From contig CP099847.1 of NCBI GenBank assembly GCA_030062745.1, positions 1,844,304-1,908,303 of the forward strand: 64,000 bases of DNA, read 5' to 3'. Positions 47,650-58,883 of the stretch are shown here, one piece after another; position 1 is the stretch's first letter; each line of letters opens with the position of its first letter. This DNA comes from Capitulum mitella (lineage: Eukaryota; Arthropoda; Thecostraca; Pollicipedomorpha; Pollicipedidae). A model generated the notes under the pieces. It saw only the letters and a list, made by a program, of their open reading frames with translations, was not told the origin of the DNA and did no database searches. The translations under genes were made by a program, and so were the position numbers.

Positions 47650-48060
47650 GGGGGATGAGAATGAAGGTGCTCTCATAGTTTAGTTATTCGTTAGCTGCGT
47701 AATTCGTGAGCCATAGATATATGTCTGGTTCTTTGTGTTTCCCATAACCTTACGTTTCAGGGGGACCATTCATTGTTTCGGGTATGAATAAAGTTGAGCC
47801 CTTTTCATTGTTCGCAGTGCGTTGCTGCATGATATTGTATAATGTATTTGTTGTTTTTGATCGTTTGCAGTGTTGATTTAGTTTTTCTGTTCGTCATGCG
47901 CCGTTTTCACACGCGTATTTGAATTCTGATTTCATGCTCTAGATTATTCCCGATGATGGTCCCATGGACCGAAACGTTCAGTCTAATGTCCTCTTTGATT
48001 TGTAACTGATTTATACAACAATATAGAGTTGCCTGGTGTAGTAAAGGTTAACTGAATATA
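47650..48060 (+). mobile_element. Penelope-like element 3' end, copy B2
   Basis: It matches the 3' end of PLE A2: TTAGCTGCGTAATTCGTGAG, a GGTATGAATAAAGTT word and a GCATGATATTGTAT word align in order, followed by the hammerhead-like region at 47,940-47,985. It abuts B1 in opposite orientation, repeating the inverted arrangement seen at 36-40 kb. Confidence 0.8.
47935..47990 (+). ncRNA. Hammerhead-like motif in PLE B2
   Basis: CCGATGA, then a perfect five-pair stem II (GGTCC/GGACC with a CAT loop), GAAAC, GTTCA and GTC. The U4 of the core has become C, which should inactivate it, yet stem II is the best preserved of the four copies. Confidence 0.5.
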
Positions 48061-48747
48061 TGGGCGTCACCTTTTCATTCATGCTGTTTTCATTTTGTTT
48101 GTTTTTGTCGGCCCAGCAGATTATTAATGACATTTAGGGTATGCTAGGGGATCTAGTCTGAGGGGTCCGGAGGATCCTTTCTAGCCCGTCGCGCGCTGAC
48201 CAGGGTCAGAGCACCTGTCGCGCGGCGCGGCTCTTCTGCCGGCCGACAGATCGGTTCGTGACATATAGCTCGGTCGACGGATCAGCTGTACCCAGCGGCC
48301 AACTCTAGCTCAGCTTCTGCAGTGGACCAGAACTGGCACATCGAGGTACCCGGACCGGTGCTCACCCATGAGAGCAAAACCACGGCGTAGATACCTATGT
48401 GGACAGGGATTGTTGTTATTGGCGAGGGACGTTTCTCATGACACAACAGGGGAACATATGACTGGACCTCTTTATTGAACATGGCGCTCTATCATTATGC
48501 ATATTTTCTACTGTCAGGGCCATGGGTAAAGCCTCGTCCCAGAAACTGGGGCGGGGACAGATCGGAATCTGGGGGACAAGCTGACCCAAAATCTTATTTT
48601 TCAACGGGGGACTGGAAAAATGTTCACTTTCCGATCGAAATTGGGAGCGACAAAAGAACGTTTTGCAAAAGTTGGAAAAGACTTGTTCCTCCCAGCCCCC
48701 CGGTGGCTACACCCATGGGTAGGGGCGCTAAACGTGGCTTAAACAGA
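48061..48747. other. Intergenic with a possible small MITE
   Basis: A segment at about 48,522-48,717 begins CATGGGTAAAGCC and ends GGCTACACCCATG, an imperfect inverted repeat resembling small hAT-like elements. No target duplication was recognised. The rest shows nothing identifiable. Confidence 0.4.
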
Positions 48748-49851
48748 ACCCTTTCCCGTATCCATAGCGCTAGGGCATAGCCCCTTAGGGGAGGGGCATA
48801 TTCCCTCCCCCTTCCCCGAGATCTTGATAAGGCAATTGATTTGCCATGGCCTAAACTACATTTTTATCAAAAAAGTTTCCAAAATCTTGAAAGGGGTGGA
48901 AACAGGAGGGGGAGCAAATCATTCAGGAAGGAAGTAGTTTTGACATGCTAGAACTCCGTTGTTCATGGACCGATTTTGATGCAATTGGCACGAATCGAGA
49001 GCAAGCTAATCGACGGGACTTTTTCCGATGGTCCATTTATTAGGAAATTGGAGAAAATTCATAGGCGTCCAAAAAACTTGAGAAATGGAAGTAACGTTTT
49101 TTCTGAAAGCTGACTTAAAACAAAATTTAAAGATACCTTTCAGCTTTTACCTGTCATGATATACTTAATAAGTACAAATCGCATTACACTGCCTGTATAA
49201 TGTTGGCATAGGTGGCGCCAGGAACACGAAAATGGGAAACTGGGTCGCATGTTCATCAGTTCATCTTATGACCTTTGACCCGAAGTGATCTCAAATGACC
49301 TCAGAGTCACATGAAATGTCTTTGGGCCCATTTCGTAGTGTCTGAAAACGTTTCCAGTCATTGAAATTGACTATATTTCTAAAAGACCTGTTTAGGGCCG
49401 TCTTGATATAGAGTACACACGCGGACATTTTAGGTCATAGCTCGATGACCCGACCCAATACCGACCTGAAACTTTAACAACAAGTAGAAAACACGGTGTT
49501 GAGTCACATACCTTCCGATGTTTGCATTTTAAAGATCAGTATCAAAAATATCCACACAAAACAAAACTTCGAATTTTGACCTTGACCTGACCTTTTCAAG
49601 TGATTTTAGACCAAAACTATCTTTATGTCCCTGCGCAGATATTTAATTATACACTTATCTTAAGTTTTAAATTCCACCTCACAAACTATTTTAGGTATCC
49701 ATTTTTCGTTTATTTCTAACAGTGCCAAAAACGCCCTGAGGTGCCTCCCAAAAACTTGACCTCATTCCGCCCTTGCCCCCAGAATAGCAAGATTTGGCAA
49801 AATACGTAGAAAGAATAGGTAAGAAGATTTACGAAGTTTTGTGAAGCTTCC
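48748..49851. mobile_element. piggyBac-like MITE (family B), copy 3, incomplete
   Basis: It aligns with copy 2 along most of its length: TGGACCGATTT, GAGAAAATTCATAGGCGT, GTATAATGTTGGCATAGG and TTTGACCTTGACCTGACCTT landmarks occur in the same order. It stops about 75 bp before the expected right end, exactly where the TTAA of copy 2 begins. The left end (ACCCTTTCCCG) is decayed. Confidence 0.8.
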
Positions 49852-49855
49852 TTAA

Positions 49856-51056
49856 CCCTATTCCCGGAGGGCTAGACGGTATGACCGATTCCCGGCGGGG
49901 GGGGGGGATTCGGCCCCCTTAGATCTCTAGAATTACACATCCGGTTTAATCGCAACAAACGGCAATCCATTTGCCATGACGTGAACTACATTTTCATCGA
50001 AAGAATTTTTGAAAATTTTGAAAGAGATGGATGCAGGAGGATAAAAATATCAAAATTAGGGGTATTTGTGGCTTTCTTATTACTCCCTAGTTTATGGACC
50101 GATTTCGATGAAACTGGCATGGGTCGAGAGATTATGGACGGGGATTTTGTCATTAGTAAACACATTTCAAATTTTGAGAAAATCCATAGGCGTTCACAGG
50201 GATTCAAAAACAGAAGGATTAGTTTTTCAATAAATAAATGAACAAAAAAGGTAATAGCACTCTTTTGGCTTCTGCTAGTCATGTTATGTTAACAAAATAC
50301 AAATCGCATTACAATGTTTGTATAATGTTGGCATAGGCGGTGCCAGGGACATGAAAAAGGGGAACTGTCATGGTCACATGTTCTTCAGATCAACTTGCGA
50401 CCTTTGACCTGAAATGACCTCCAGTGACCTTGGAGTCGCTTGGAATGGTCTCGTGCGCATTTAATGTTGTCTGTAAATGTTTTCAATCATTTGAATTCAC
50501 TCTATTTCAAAAATTTCATTTCACGGCTATTGTGGTATTGGGTACGCGCACTGACATTTTATGTCATAGCTCCTTGACCCAACCTGATATAAAGCTGAGA
50601 CTTAATACACAAGTAGAGGGCACTCTTCCACGATGTATACATTCCAGCCTGGGCATTTAAAAAAAGGCACAGAGATTGTTATCATAAAGCCAAATTTTGA
50701 CTTTTGACCTTGACCTGACCTTGTAAAGTGATTTCAGATGAACATAGTTTCATTTGCATGTTGACCAACTATTTTGAAATACATCCATATAAATTTTTAA
50801 GTTCCGTCTCAAAAACGCTATTTTTGGCAGTCATTTTCCTTTTTACCCTCAACAAGGCCAAAAATGACGTGAGGTGTCTCCCAAAATCGTTGCCTGGCTC
50901 CGCCCCTGAGCAAAACCGAATTTTGAAATTTTGTCACAGTACGTAGGAAGAATAGCTGGGAAATGCCACCAACTGCCGTGTAGTTGCATCAAAAATCCTG
51001 GAATTGGCAAGCAAAAAACCTGAGGGGAGGCCCCCCACCCGCACGGGAACATGGGC
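49856..51056. mobile_element. piggyBac-like MITE (family B), copy 2
   Basis: It starts after TTAA (49,852-49,855) with CCCTATTCCCGGAGGGCTAG, identical at its start to the complement of the right end of copy 1, and runs in the opposite orientation to copy 1. The right end is decayed (CGGGAACATGGGC in place of CGGGAATAGGG). The interior carries GACCTTTGACCTGAAATGAC and TTGACCTTGACCTGACCTTG, so it is rich in nuclear-receptor half-sites. Confidence 0.85.
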
Positions 51057-51059
51057 AAG

Positions 51060-53755
51060 CGAAAGGGCGTTAGCGTTACACAGGAATAATCGGTTATCCG
51101 CCAATAGTCATATATCAGTTATCAGTAGTCAGTTATCAACAGCCAGTTATCTGTAACTTCTCAAAATCAAAGACGAGACATTTCAGTCTACAGAATATGT
51201 GCTTACTTGTGAGGCCCCAGGCCCCGCCGACACATCTCATTCGTAACTAGAGACCGCAGCGCCTGCCCTGGCCGGCAGCACGAGATTCCGATCCAAGTCG
51301 TCAGGTCGAGCTTGCTTTCAATTTCCAGCGGACCCGGCCTGACGGTGACGTGCCGGAGCCAATCAGCCTGCCGTCGGCGGCCTCGTGACGGCCCGTGACG
51401 GTCGGTCCGTGACGCTGCCGTCTCTCGTGGCCCCGTGCCGGGCGCGGCTGTCAGCGCGGCGGCGCCGTAATCCTTTTAACTGGCGGCGCCGGCGGCCCAC
51501 CGGCGGACGTACCGGCCTCGGGCGATCATGAGCGTCATACTGGCCTGATTTTTGAACGGCCGGCCGCGGCGGCGCGACGCCGCCGTCGGCTCCTGCCGGG
51601 TCCGACTCGTCGATACACGGAACGGTGCCTGGCACAGCCGGGCCACGGGCGAGCCGGCCGAGCCGAGCCGAGCCGAGTCCAGACGAACGGGCCGAGCCGG
51701 GCCGCGGCGAGCCGCCGGAATCGGGGACGAGACTAGCGGCGGCGGAATTTTCCCCGGACGAGAGGTCTTATTCTCTCATAATTTACTCCGTAAAGGGAGC
51801 CGGCTTTCCATGCACCGACGGAGAATATTCAAGTACCGTAATTCGTATGCCGCTTTCCCAAACGTAATCACTCCATCTTTTAGATCTTCCGGTTATTAAA
51901 GGATTACAAGGATCCCTGGATCTTGGCCGGTCTGGTTGTCTCTTCCGCTTGGTCTAGGCGGCGGTCTGCCTGTCTTTCTGGCTTTGAAATAATCTCAGAT
52001 GCAAATGTAGCCCAGGCAGATATGTTCATTGAACGCGTGCTAACCGGGTCGTGTCCTATCGTCACTTAGTGACAAAACTTTATGCGCTTTATGCAATTCA
52101 ACTCGCAAGTCGCTCTTCTTTTGAGAGCTAATTGAGAGTAAGTAAGAGTGACGAGGACGCTGTAAAACGAATGAAAAGGCGCTTACGGCTGCTGAACTTG
52201 TGCTGAAGTGGCGCCACCACAAATTGCAGAAATGACAAAAAATGTTTCACTTCTTTTGCGTCGGCACATTGGCGTTACCACCTACTGTTTCATCCAACGT
52301 CACTGAAAATTCCTCAGCATTTCCCAGCACGTACAGAAATTAATGTATTGCTTCAAAATAGTCCCGTGCCAGCAATGCTCAATATCAAACATTGTTTGAC
52401 CGCAGGGGGCTTACTTTCACATTTCGCCACGCCCAGTGAAACCTGGTCAGGGCGAATCAAACTGCCATGATCTTGCGCCCCCACACGCACCATCGGATGC
52501 ATCGCCTCTATCAGCATAAGTTATTCAGTGTACGAAACCACCAGACTAAAACCAAAGTGACATATCTGGAGGTCCCTGCGGTAGATGCATCTGTCTGCAC
52601 ATTTTAAAGGCAATAAAATGTTCCTGAACGTCATAAAGTGGGGAAATTGGAGCTACGTCCCTTCATAATTTGGTATGCTCTCGCATTTAGCACTCGGCAC
52701 GCCGTCACAGTTGACGGCTGCGTGGCGTGAGCACCCTGGTTACCAGAACTTCACGAGAAAGGAACAGTGCCAGCCCCGAGAGGCATAAGCTCCGATTCCA
52801 GTGCATGCCCCAGGAACTCGCCGTTACTTTTCCACACAGGCTGAACTGTGATGGCATTGACGAGAAGTGATATCACTCACTGCGTTGATGCAGGCGCTTC
52901 CGAATGGTTGTGTGAATGGCTTATGGGGTTGTTATGTGGGGCTCACATTGACCGAAAGCGACATCGCAGTGTATCCAGAGGCATATTTCTGAACGTTAGG
53001 TCAGGCAATTTGCTAAGCGTCGACTTCTCTTGGCGTCTCATTTCGTTCGGCGAAAGAGAAACTGACTACAAAGTGGAGCCAGGGTCGTGGCCAGGGGGAG
53101 GGCTAGGGGCCATGCCTCCTTGGAGTTGGAAATTTAACGTTTCTTCGCGGGCCAAAAATGAAAATAAGGAATTTCTGCAAAGCGAAAGTAAAGTGACCAA
53201 AATCCGAGGAGTTTTCAGCTTTGAAAAAGGTGCGGTTTGTCCTGGCCCCTTCCGAAACGAAATCCTGACCACACCTCTGTGTGGAACTAGGAACTATGGA
53301 GTAATAATTCATAATTAAAATCGCAATGGATGATTCAATGCCCATATTGAAATGCGGAAGTTGTTCACGTAACGTGAACACATGGAAGCAAATTCTAGGG
53401 GAGGGTCGTTTACAGAACAGCTATCGATGACTGATTGTTCTTTTGGGTTTCGCTTATCATGTACTGAGGAATCACAAGAGCCGCACCATGCCCGGGCACT
53501 ACTTTAACATAAAACAAATAAGGAGGCCCTTGATGTTCGTAAGAGCCGACTTCAGTGCATAACTCAAGCATTCACCTTCAAACTTCCGCATGCATTCGGC
53601 TTTAGCTGTGATGAGAAGAGGCATCAGCATTAGCAAGTAGACACTTCTGCACTTGGGTGCAAATGGTTTCCTGGATGGTCACGTAAGGCGCTGCATCGAC
53701 CGAGAGGCACCGCACCAGTCGGAGGCTGGCTGAAGCGACCCTCAAATGTGCCTTC
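51060..53755. other. Intergenic with a GC-rich island at 51,240-51,760
   Basis: The island is G+C- and CpG-rich and includes GAGCCGAGCC tandem words near 51,650-51,680. It may be a regulatory or 5' region but no gene is recognised next to it. A frame at 52,848-53,318 (+) is open for 156 codons without recognisable features. Confidence 0.4.
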
Positions 53756-53759
53756 GTCA

Positions 53760-54540
53760 GGCGGAGTTTCGTCAGGCACGGGCACGGAGGACAGGGCACG
53801 GGGCACGGGCATGGGGCACGGGGCGCGCGTGACGTATCGGCAGATATCGGCGCCGCAGCCATTTCCACAAATGACCAGCATCAGTCCGACAGTGGCGAGA
53901 TAGCTGCGCGTTTGCTGCGACCGCGGACACCTGCCGCAACGCGACCACAGACAAAGCTGAGAGCTTTGTCGGAAGAGCTTCGCGCCGTCTGGGAGCGTAG
54001 CACCTCGCCTGAAGCCCGGAATATGACCAGCGTTCGCCCGCTACCTGATTTTATGTTCCGTAACATTCTGTTTTATTATACGTTCCGTGAGCCGGGACAC
54101 GTTTCTAACCGCCAGCCGGCGTGAGCGAACGTGAGCGTGAGGTCACCCCAGGGCGGCGCGAGCGAGCGAGTCCATCAGGCTCGCGTCGCCACCGGTTCGT
54201 GAGCCGTCAGCGTCGCCGTTTGAACGTCGTGCCGAGCTCGTCTGGTGCGGTGCACGGCCGCCGGCTCGTTAGCTGCCGGCCCGCGAGCCGTGACGTCACT
54301 TCCGAGAGAGCCGCGGCCGGGCCGAGCTCACGGATGGACCCGGTGAGAGCAGCCGAGACCGTCGGGAGGAGAGATCGGCGCGACAGACGGCGCCGGGGAG
54401 ACCGAGAGGCCAGCGAGTCAGCGCCGCCGGGAGGAGTCCGAGTCCGCTCGCCGAGGAGGCATCGGCTGGACCTGAGCGAGCGCCGTGCAAGACGACGGCG
54501 AGAGTGCACACGATGAACCCGAAATGCGAGGTTTATTACA
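53760..54540. other. GC-rich block, no gene recognised
   Basis: It begins with short GGGCACG tandem words (53,775-53,828) and continues as CpG-rich sequence. The plus-strand frame 54,121-54,516 is extremely rich in R, S and E or D, as expected from composition. No domain recognised. Confidence 0.4.
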
Positions 54541-57060
54541 GCTCTTTTCACCAGCGGTGCACTGTCCAAAGCACTGACCCTCCACCCAGGCCCAGGAAAC
54601 GTGTTATCATGGTGTCGCGAGTTAGTTCCCATGGAGAACTGCGGTCAGCAGGGATGCTTAGCCCTGTTTTTATGCGCTGCGGATTCATCACCCTTGTGTT
54701 TTATTATCCACTACGTCATAGCCATACCGATGAAGCCGCCATGCTGAAATTTTGAAAATGTTTTTATGCATTCATCCATCTGACGGATCCCACCAACATT
54801 TCAACATATTGCATTGTTCAAATGCTCGGAACATGACTCCTTGAGACATTAAATGCTGGTTGCCCCTTTTCCAAACCTCCGCAATGTGGCTTCTGTTCTT
54901 CTGCAATCAAAGCCAGCATTTGACAACAGTGCTTTTTATATCAGCTCTTTGATAACTGACCGTCCGACCTCTTTGGGCAGCCCGGCCGGCTTACAAGGCG
55001 TCCGCCTACCCTTCGTGGTATTTAACGTCTCCTTTTGTCGGGCTATAGTGCAGCCGTCAGGAGCTGGCTTTTTCCACTCGACAGCCGTCTCTCGCTGGAC
55101 GCGGCAGTCGGTCGCCGATGCGCGGTGTCCTTCGTGGGCCTCTAATTCCCGGCCATAGACTGAATGACAGCTGAGGACAGATGAGGCAGCTTCGGCCCAG
55201 GCAACAGCACCAGTTCCAGTGACGTAATACACTCCCGGACTTTCCGAGAACGACCGGGCTACCTGACAAGGCTGGCGGAACGCCGGCGCAGCCAGTTACC
55301 GGACGTAACCACGTGCCGGTGACGACCCACTGCGCGGGCCAGTGCCGCCGCACACCCGTCCCTCACCAGCGGCCGCTCCGTTTGCGAAGCCCCCTCGCTC
55401 ACGACCGGCAGGCAATCTGGGCGGCGACTCTGCGGGGCGCTCCAAGTCGGTGTGGAGACGCATCTCGCCGCGGCTGCCTCTCGAGCGTCGTTGTCATGCA
55501 TGGGCCGGCGCAGGAACGGCACGAGCCGGTTTGCCGGCACGTGACCCGGCTCTGCCAGCCGGGTGATCTCGGTCCGGGCAGCTCCACACCGATTGATTTC
55601 TCCCGGAGTCGACGCTGGTCGGGCCGTGCTGGCGGTCACGCGGGCGCCGCGCCGCTGCGATCTGGAGGAGTGTGCGTTTCTTGCTGTAACGGACGTTTGC
55701 TTGCCGTGGTTATCCCACCTCTGGAGTTGACTAATTGGGGGGTTAATCACAGCAGGGGTCAGATCTGTGGTCTGCTTTACGTCACCGAACTAATGGCGGC
55801 GAAGCATTTTGAGGTTAGTGGGGCATATTTTATTTCGATATTTGATTTCTGCAGCTCCTTTGCATACGTCACCGAGGATTTTTCTTCACATCTTTATGTT
55901 GGCTTCGGGTGGGGGGGGGGGGCAACTGTCCTTTTACCCGAAATAATTGAACGTTATTTAAATGGTGATGCGTGTGAAGAAACGACTCGAAAATATCGTT
56001 TGTCTAGCTGTCCTGAATACGTGGCGACGCCATTGGGGGAGGGGGGGGGAGGCAGCTGTCCCTTCACCGAAGCATCACTTCCATCACACTGCGTCTAGCA
56101 TCATCGCTGGTAGGTCGGTATCAACACCATCCCAGTTTTCGGCGGACGTAACGGCAGCGCAAACACCCGTCAAAGTTGTGTCTCCGGGGAAGACGCTCAA
56201 TCTGCTCAGTCTCCCAAGTTGCACCGATGAACACTTCGGGCGCTTTTAGCGCGCAGGTGTCGGTCTTCCACTGGGCCCGAGTCAAAACAAGGCAGCCGCC
56301 GCGCCGCACGGCCGGAGGGTGACCGGGCTCAATCCGCCTGAGTGGACCGGGAGCCTTTTTACATGCTCGTGAACACGCCCCGCCACTGGTGAGGAGGCTG
56401 GTCCGGCGGGGCGCTGCCGTCTCGGGGTGGCAGAGTCGTGCCCACCGCCATCCGTCCGGGGACGCCTGTCAGCGGGCACACGCACACTGCCGGACGCCGG
56501 CCACCCGCACAACGCAGCCATTCACAGGCGACCTTCACGCGCTGACGCGGACTGAGTAGAGGACAAAGCAGCGCGAAAATCGCATTTCTGCATTAGCGCT
56601 GCCGGCACGCACTCTCCTATGCGTATTGTACATTGCGTTTGAGCTCGTGTTTGAGCACCGCTCTGAACACGCATGTTGAAACGAACGCGCGCATAAATGC
56701 GTGCTGACTTCAATCACGCTTAGCTGCAGTGCGCGTGCCCGCAGCCGACCCACTAGGCGCCGGAGGCGTCGTAAAAAGGAAAATCAGACGGGCTCTACCC
56801 CAGGATGCGTGTGCGTGCCCGCGATTCTGATGTATGCTGAACGCGCGACCGAAGCCATTTGCATATTGTAGCCGGGCGGCGTGCCACTTGGGTGGGTAAT
56901 TGTGCGTGAGGCTGGCGGCCGGCGGCTGCAGCGCGGCGTGACGGCGCGATACAATCCGACACTAATTTGTCCGTTACCGCGCGCGACCGGTCTGATGAGC
57001 GCCCGGGGCCCGATGAGATCCGAGCCCTGATGGTCGTCTGAGGGCTGGGCCATGGACGGG
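54541..57060. other. Intergenic, partly GC-rich, no gene recognised
   Basis: GC-rich at 55,200-55,700 and 56,250-57,060. Two G-run/CAACTG or CAGCTG/C-run motifs lie at 55,910-55,930 and 56,035-56,062. Long overlapping open frames here look compositional. Confidence 0.4.
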
Positions 57061-57760
57061 TCCCGACGGGCGGCCCGGAGAAGACGGCGGGGTGATGGTC
57101 GGGGTCTGATGGCGGCTCATAGTCTGATGACTGGTGGTCTGATGCCTGGGGTCTGATGACAGCTGGTGATGACGGCTGGCGGTCCAATGGCATGCTGAGG
57201 CCTGATGACGGCTGATAGTCTGGTAGCTGTTGGCAGTCTGATGGCTAGAGTATGAGTGCTGGGTTCTGATGGCTGAGATCTGACGGCGGCGGGCGGTCTG
57301 ATAGTCGGAATCTGACGGCGGCTTATAGTCTGATGGCCGGTGGTCTGATGACTGTGGTCTGATGACGGCAGGTGGTCGGATGGCTGGGGTCTGGCGGTGG
57401 CTGGTGGTCTGATGGCTGGGGTCTGGTGGCGGTTGGCGGTCTGATGACTGGTGATCTGATGACTGCTGGCGGTCTGATGGCTACAACCTGAGAGTGACTG
57501 GTAGTCTGGTGGCTGAAGCCTGACGGAGGCTGGCAGTCTAATGATCTGATGCTTGTTAGCGGCATCAAACATCCCAAAAGACGGCCGAATTCTGATGCTT
57601 GCTGAACGGTTTTTGATGGTGCTCCTTCAGTTATGAGGTCCGCTACAGTGATGAGTCTTACAGCATGTTTGCAGCATACTGATGGACAGGACTGAGATCA
57701 GACAGTAATCTGACGACGACGTGACGCTGGCTGTGAAGAAGGCCGGGGTCTAATGGCGGC
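57060..57760. repeat. Degenerate GGTCTGATG-type tandem repeat
   Basis: Dozens of irregularly spaced copies of (G)GTCTGATG(G/A)CTG and close variants. Minus-strand frames read as H-Q-T and S-D-H-rich repeats and are artefacts. Confidence 0.85.
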
Positions 57761-58418
57761 TCTGAAACAGCCCAGTCCCGAAATCTGCCCGGAATTCAGG
57801 CCAGACCCACTGGCGGCCCGATGCCGACCTGATCACGGTGCAGTGATGACCTGGGGGTGGCGGCTCGCACGTGGTTTCCAGGTGCCTGTATTGGACGGTC
57901 CTGCCGAGTGCGACCGCGGACGGACCAGGCCCTGATGACAAATCGATATGCCATTGCCGTGAGATCAACTGTTCACGTAACATTAAGTCAGGACAGAGCG
58001 CGGGCGAGCAAATGACACCATCCCGCGGAAGCACTGCCGAACTCCATGCAAGCTGGACCCTCCAGCCACTGCTACTGGTCCACCGGCGATGTCTTGCAGT
58101 GAAATCCTGAAAATGAACATCTGGTCGAAACGAAGGACACTCTGCTTGGCGCTCCGGTTTCTTGAGCTCTCCATACTGGCTAAATGTCATTCCATGGGAG
58201 AAAATGGGATACCAAATGCAGTTCAGAGTCCCGCCCAGCCACAATAAATCGTTTTCCATTAGTAGACCAGAATGAGAAATGCCTAACACCGTTAGGGTCT
58301 TATTTTCATTTGTAACCACCGGTGGTGCTGATGTCATGAATAAGTGCATGCCATTCCTTATCCCAGCTTGCATGCCACGAACGACATGCATGTCGCAGGT
58401 GAACCTAGTTTTCAACAA
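57750..58418 (-). other. Unrecognised 222-codon open frame
   Basis: One of the longest open frames that is not simply repetitive. Its translation has no domain, signal peptide or membrane segment that I recognise, and its N-terminal part overlaps ordinary-looking intergenic DNA. It may be chance. No promoter or splice sites were matched to it. Confidence 0.12.
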
Positions 58419-58809
58419 AACAGTTTTTCACCATGAATGATTGCAGCGTGGCGTGGTGTCACACAAACAGCGGAATACATCGTTGGTATACCGCCAGAAA
58501 GAAGCGTCCGATTGCCACGTTCGACACCGTCCCATACAAGATACGTCACCAGTGTACGGGCGTTCGACCAGCTCAGCAGAGGAGAAAGCCAGTGCGAGCC
58601 CCTGAGTCACGAACCAGCCCCAGAACGCGCTGGGATGCGCGTCCGACGCCCCTGCACTCCAGGGAGCCGTTCTCAGTCCGTCTCCCGACCGGAAGTGGGC
58701 TGCTTCCGACCGCATCGGGCGTCAGAGCGGCGACGAAAGGCCGTTGGCGGCGCGTTGCTGGTGACGAACGCGCCACGAGCGGTCACGCTGAGCGCACCAG
58801 TGACTCCGC

Positions 58810-58883
58810 AGAGCCCGGTATATAGTGTACTGCCTGCGGAGACGAGCCAGCAGTAAGCAGAGCGCCGCGCACCCCCGAACAGC
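58810..58883 (+). promoter_or_regulatory. Core promoter and 5' UTR of the cuticle protein gene
   Basis: TATATAG at 58,819-58,825 is followed by GCCAGCAGTAAG, in which the A of CAGT (58,852) lies 33 bp after the first T of the TATA box and fits the arthropod initiator (YCAGT-like). This gives a 5' UTR of about 32 nt before ATG at 58,884. Confidence 0.7.

Noticed and set aside
54121-54516. 131-codon Arg-rich frame as an SR-type protein
   Set aside because: CpG-rich sequence alone produces Arg/Ser/Glu runs. There is no RNA-binding domain, no start context and no splice pattern.
55313-56098. 261-codon plus-strand frame
   Set aside because: The first half is compositional and the second half runs through two G-run motifs. 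No recognisable protein.
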